NCBI GenBank assembly: GCA_938001865.1
Contig: CALLAW010000004.1
Location: 1-35,410, forward strand
Direction: 5' to 3'
DNA: 35,410 nucleotides
DNA from: an uncultured Saprospiraceae bacterium
Lineage (GTDB): Bacteria; Bacteroidota; Bacteroidia; Chitinophagales; Saprospiraceae
Shown here: in pieces, positions 33,643-35,410 of the stretch
Position numbering within the stretch: position 1 is the stretch's first letter
How the letters are laid out: every line of letters begins with the position of its first letter
Translations under genes and position numbers: made by a program
Notes under the pieces: generated by a model
What the model was told of the DNA's origin: nothing
The model's input: only the letters and a program-made list of their open reading frames with translations
Databases searched by the model: none

Positions 33643-34027
33643 TATTTGCAAAGTCTACTTTCAGTAGATTAATAAACCTTGGTTGAAGTAATAAATGATT
33701 GTATGCATTTAAAGTGTGTACCCATTTACTTTACTAAAGCAAGCATCAGATTACTTCTATGACCAAAATGAGAAAGTACAAAAGAAACTGCTTTTTGCTT
33801 TTGAAAAGACTGAAGCGGGTCGCAAAGATCACAAATATCAAAACTTGAGGATAATACGTCCAACGTAACAATTGGAACAATCCTTAAAGTCTTTAATGCA
33901 TTTAAGTCAACTGTCAACTTTAAAGGCAGGAATCAATCACGATATAAAAAAGGTTATCAGGAACAGTTGATATTAATCAGATTTGCTCCCACTGAGTCTG
34001 TTCACATCCCTGATTGACTTGGTAGTT
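33643..34027. other. 385-base interval without an intact gene
   Basis: The interval contains a small hairpin (TCTAC TTTCA GTAGA near 33654-33668) and the toxin-antitoxin remains listed separately. A minus-strand frame at 33726-33917 is the antisense shadow of these remains. No promoter or terminator was recognised. Confidence 0.5.
33713..34017 (+). pseudogene. Remains of a HigB/RelE-like toxin and HigA-like antitoxin pair, fused by deletion
   Basis: Read in one plus-strand frame, 33713-33813 gives a HigB/Gp49-like stretch: ASDYFYDQNEKVQKKLLFAF, resembling the start of RelE-fold toxins. Read in a second frame, 33817-33930 gives the C-terminal half of an XRE-type HigA antitoxin: SQRSQISKLEDN, which looks like the recognition helix, then VTIGTILKVFNAFKSTVNFK. 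The two segments meet near 33814, with the toxin's second half and the antitoxin's first half missing. The second frame stays open to a stop at 34015-34017. Neither piece has a plausible start codon. The order toxin then antitoxin fits higBA loci. The family match is from memory of the motifs, without a search. Confidence 0.52.
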
Positions 34028-35292
34028 TTAATGAGTCTGAAGTACGACCATACTCTTGTGCCATTGACCATCTCTCTGAGCTTTGATCACATAGATGCCG
34101 CTGCTGAGTGTTGAGAGATCGAGATACCCTTGTCCATACCAATCATCAAGAGAATAGACAAGGTGCCCAACCGCATCAAAGATGCGAATCTGATCAAACT
34201 GCGAATTGCCATTGAGACCAAGCATCACATCACCGGATGAGGGATTTGGAAAGGCTTGGAGAGATTGTGAGACTTCAATAGCTTCCTCGACTGATGACGG
34301 AATAGCACCAAACCACTCAATACTTGAGTCGCAGACCTCTCCTCAGACGAGCCCATCCGGAACTTTGTAATCATCGGGAAGTTCCAAGCCATATTATTAG
34401 GGAGTGGGATATTTGCTTGCACTGTGCAGGCTTTTCCTTTGCGATCAGGATAGTGGATGACATGGAAGGCTTGAGATGTAGAGCCAGATGAGAAGTAGAT
34501 CCGGCAGTCTGGGCCAAGGTAGCCACTGCCAAGCGAGACAAACCAATTACTTGAATCCAGCATACCCTGTGTATTCACCAAATGTATGGAGTCAAGGTCT
34601 TCGGCACTAGACTCTAAGTCATATTGGATGATTTTCCAACCTTCTGCAACATAGAGGAATCGATTACTGGGCGACCAACAAAAGCCATCTGACCAAGAAT
34701 TACCACTGTCATCAGTTGGTGGCAGATTGGTCTCATAGACTAGCTCTCCAGTACTCCGATCAAATCTATAGAGTAAGGTTCCAAATTCTTCTGATGAAAG
34801 TGCAATCGTCCTTCCATCATTGGAGATGTTGAGGGCATTATCTCCATTGATATCCCATCGATTGACTGGTCCTGTCTCTGAGATGACTGGGTCTGAGAAA
34901 GAGCCGTCACCGTTAATCCGTTGAAAGTAGAAAGCATTAGTTTCATGCTGTTGGGTGAAGACCCACCAGCCTAGTTCGTCTTCTGTAGGGATACCAATGA
35001 CACGACCATTTACTGAAGAAAGTTCTAGGAGTTTTTCATTTTTCTTTAAGACTGAATAAGAGCCGTCAGCTTGCTGTAGAATGGTTGAACGATAATAGCG
35101 GATTTATCTAGAATAAATCCACCGTTATCAATAATTGAGAATTCACCATTATTCCAGTCAAATAGATTCACACCAAATCCATCTAAACTACCAGTCGTCC
35201 CGCCGTATCCAAATGCCCACTGGTAGTCATACTTCTGAGCATGAGTTGTGTGACTCAGAGCTAAGATGCAAAACGAGCACAAGAGAGGACAT
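34028..35292 (-). pseudogene. T9SS-exported cargo protein gene disrupted by about three frameshifts
   Basis: Joining three minus-strand frames gives one coherent protein of about 420 residues. The start is probably ATG at 35292-35290, with the signal peptide continuing after a shift near 35282 (CILALSHTTHAQKYDYQWAF). A second shift near 35085-35105 leads into a long open frame (RSTILQQADGSYSVLKK onwards, with WWVFTQQHETNAFYFQRING and CWSPSNRFLYVAEGW, like WD/beta-propeller cargo). A third shift at 34337-34340, an apparent extra AG in a GAGGAGAG run, leads to the sorting domain: LQAFPNPSSGDVML, then GIYVIKAQRDGQWHKSMVV. The protein would be a surface or secreted protein of unknown role. It is either a decayed gene or the victim of assembly errors. 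Two ORF calls on this stretch in other frames are artefacts. Confidence 0.68.
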
Positions 35293-35297
35293 CAGTC

Positions 35298-35405
35298 TTA
35301 TTCCTTTATAATCTTGGTAGTCCATAATGGTTGACTTGTATATGTATTAGAAAATTGAAGGAAGTAAAGACCAATTCCAGAGGCATACATTATTGCTTTA
35401 ATTCT
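35298..35405 (-). pseudogene. C-terminal end of another T9SS cargo gene, cut by the window edge
   Basis: The minus-strand frame ending in TAA at 35298-35300 encodes ASGIGLYFLQFSNTYTSQ followed by PLWTTKIIKE. This is the usual end of a T9SS sorting domain, where a Gly-Tyr-Phe strand is followed by the KIIKE terminus. An in-frame stop at 35406-35408 interrupts it only 37 codons upstream, so the gene is either frameshifted just beyond or a remnant. It stops 5 bases before the start of the broken cargo gene, so the two were probably an operon. Confidence 0.42.
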
Positions 35406-35410
35406 TTACA

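Noticed and set aside
33726-33917. 63-codon minus-strand frame
   Set aside because: It is antisense to toxin- and antitoxin-like frames on the plus strand that match known motifs, and its own product resembles nothing.
34740-34946. 68-codon minus-strand frame
   Set aside because: It is out of frame with the cargo protein, whose true frame stays open through this interval and gives sensible protein sequence.
1-35410. Insertion sequences, prophage or CRISPR-Cas genes
   Set aside because: No transposase, integrase, phage structural or Cas protein was recognised on either strand.

Overview
This AT-leaning 35.4 kb window is from a member of the Bacteroidota. The evidence is a complete core of type IX secretion (T9SS) genes (PorV, PorU, a PorP/SprF protein, GldJ), proteins carrying T9SS C-terminal sorting domains, a DUF4293 membrane protein, an ExbB-ExbD-ExbD cluster, and repeated upstream TAnnTTTG motifs, the -7 box of Bacteroidota promoters. 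The protein set looks most like the Saprospiria, but that is an impression from sequence style and not a phylogenetic result.

Layout. 1-500: tRNA-Cys, its terminator, and a short partial copy of the tRNA 3' half. 0.5-6.1 kb: a TPR protein; a divergently placed HTH regulator with palindromes upstream of its start; an acyl-CoA dehydrogenase and an M50 site-2 protease in one operon. 6.0-8.2 kb: an unrecognised protein and PorV. 8.2-14.4 kb: PorU (transcribed with PorV on the minus strand), then the PorP/SprF protein and GldJ on the plus strand. 14.5-16.7 kb: MurF and an arginase-fold protein that seems to have lost metal ligands. 16.8-19.1 kb: an OmpA-family protein behind a long structured leader. 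19.3-23.2 kb: IleS and a HAD hydrolase. 23.3-25.5 kb: an ECF sigma factor overlapping a gene for a protein that appears to run from cytoplasm to outer membrane. 25.5-27.5 kb: SmpB, a 22-codon mini-gene with its own terminator, a lipoprotein and a DUF4293 protein. 27.6-30.4 kb: the ExbB/ExbD operon and a possible small Cys-containing gene. 30.4-32.6 kb: a UvrD/PcrA-type helicase. 32.6-35.4 kb: a decayed accessory stretch with a hairpin cluster, an orphan T9SS sorting domain, a lipoprotein, the remains of a HigBA-like toxin-antitoxin pair, a T9SS cargo gene broken by about three frameshifts, and the tail of another cargo gene at the window edge.

The genes share a cell-envelope theme: T9SS export and sorting (PorU, PorV, GldJ, PorP), peptidoglycan synthesis (MurF), peptidoglycan anchoring (OmpA), energy coupling to the outer membrane (ExbB/ExbD) and envelope sensing (the sigma/membrane-spanning pair, and possibly the site-2 protease).

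The most notable item is the sigma factor and partner at 23316-25524. The partner has three tandem N-terminal helical repeats, one transmembrane helix, a linker of about 185 polar residues and a C-terminal beta-barrel. This is the layout of the dual membrane-spanning anti-sigma factors (Dma) described in Bacteroides thetaiotaomicron. The tripled N-terminal repeat may be a new variation.
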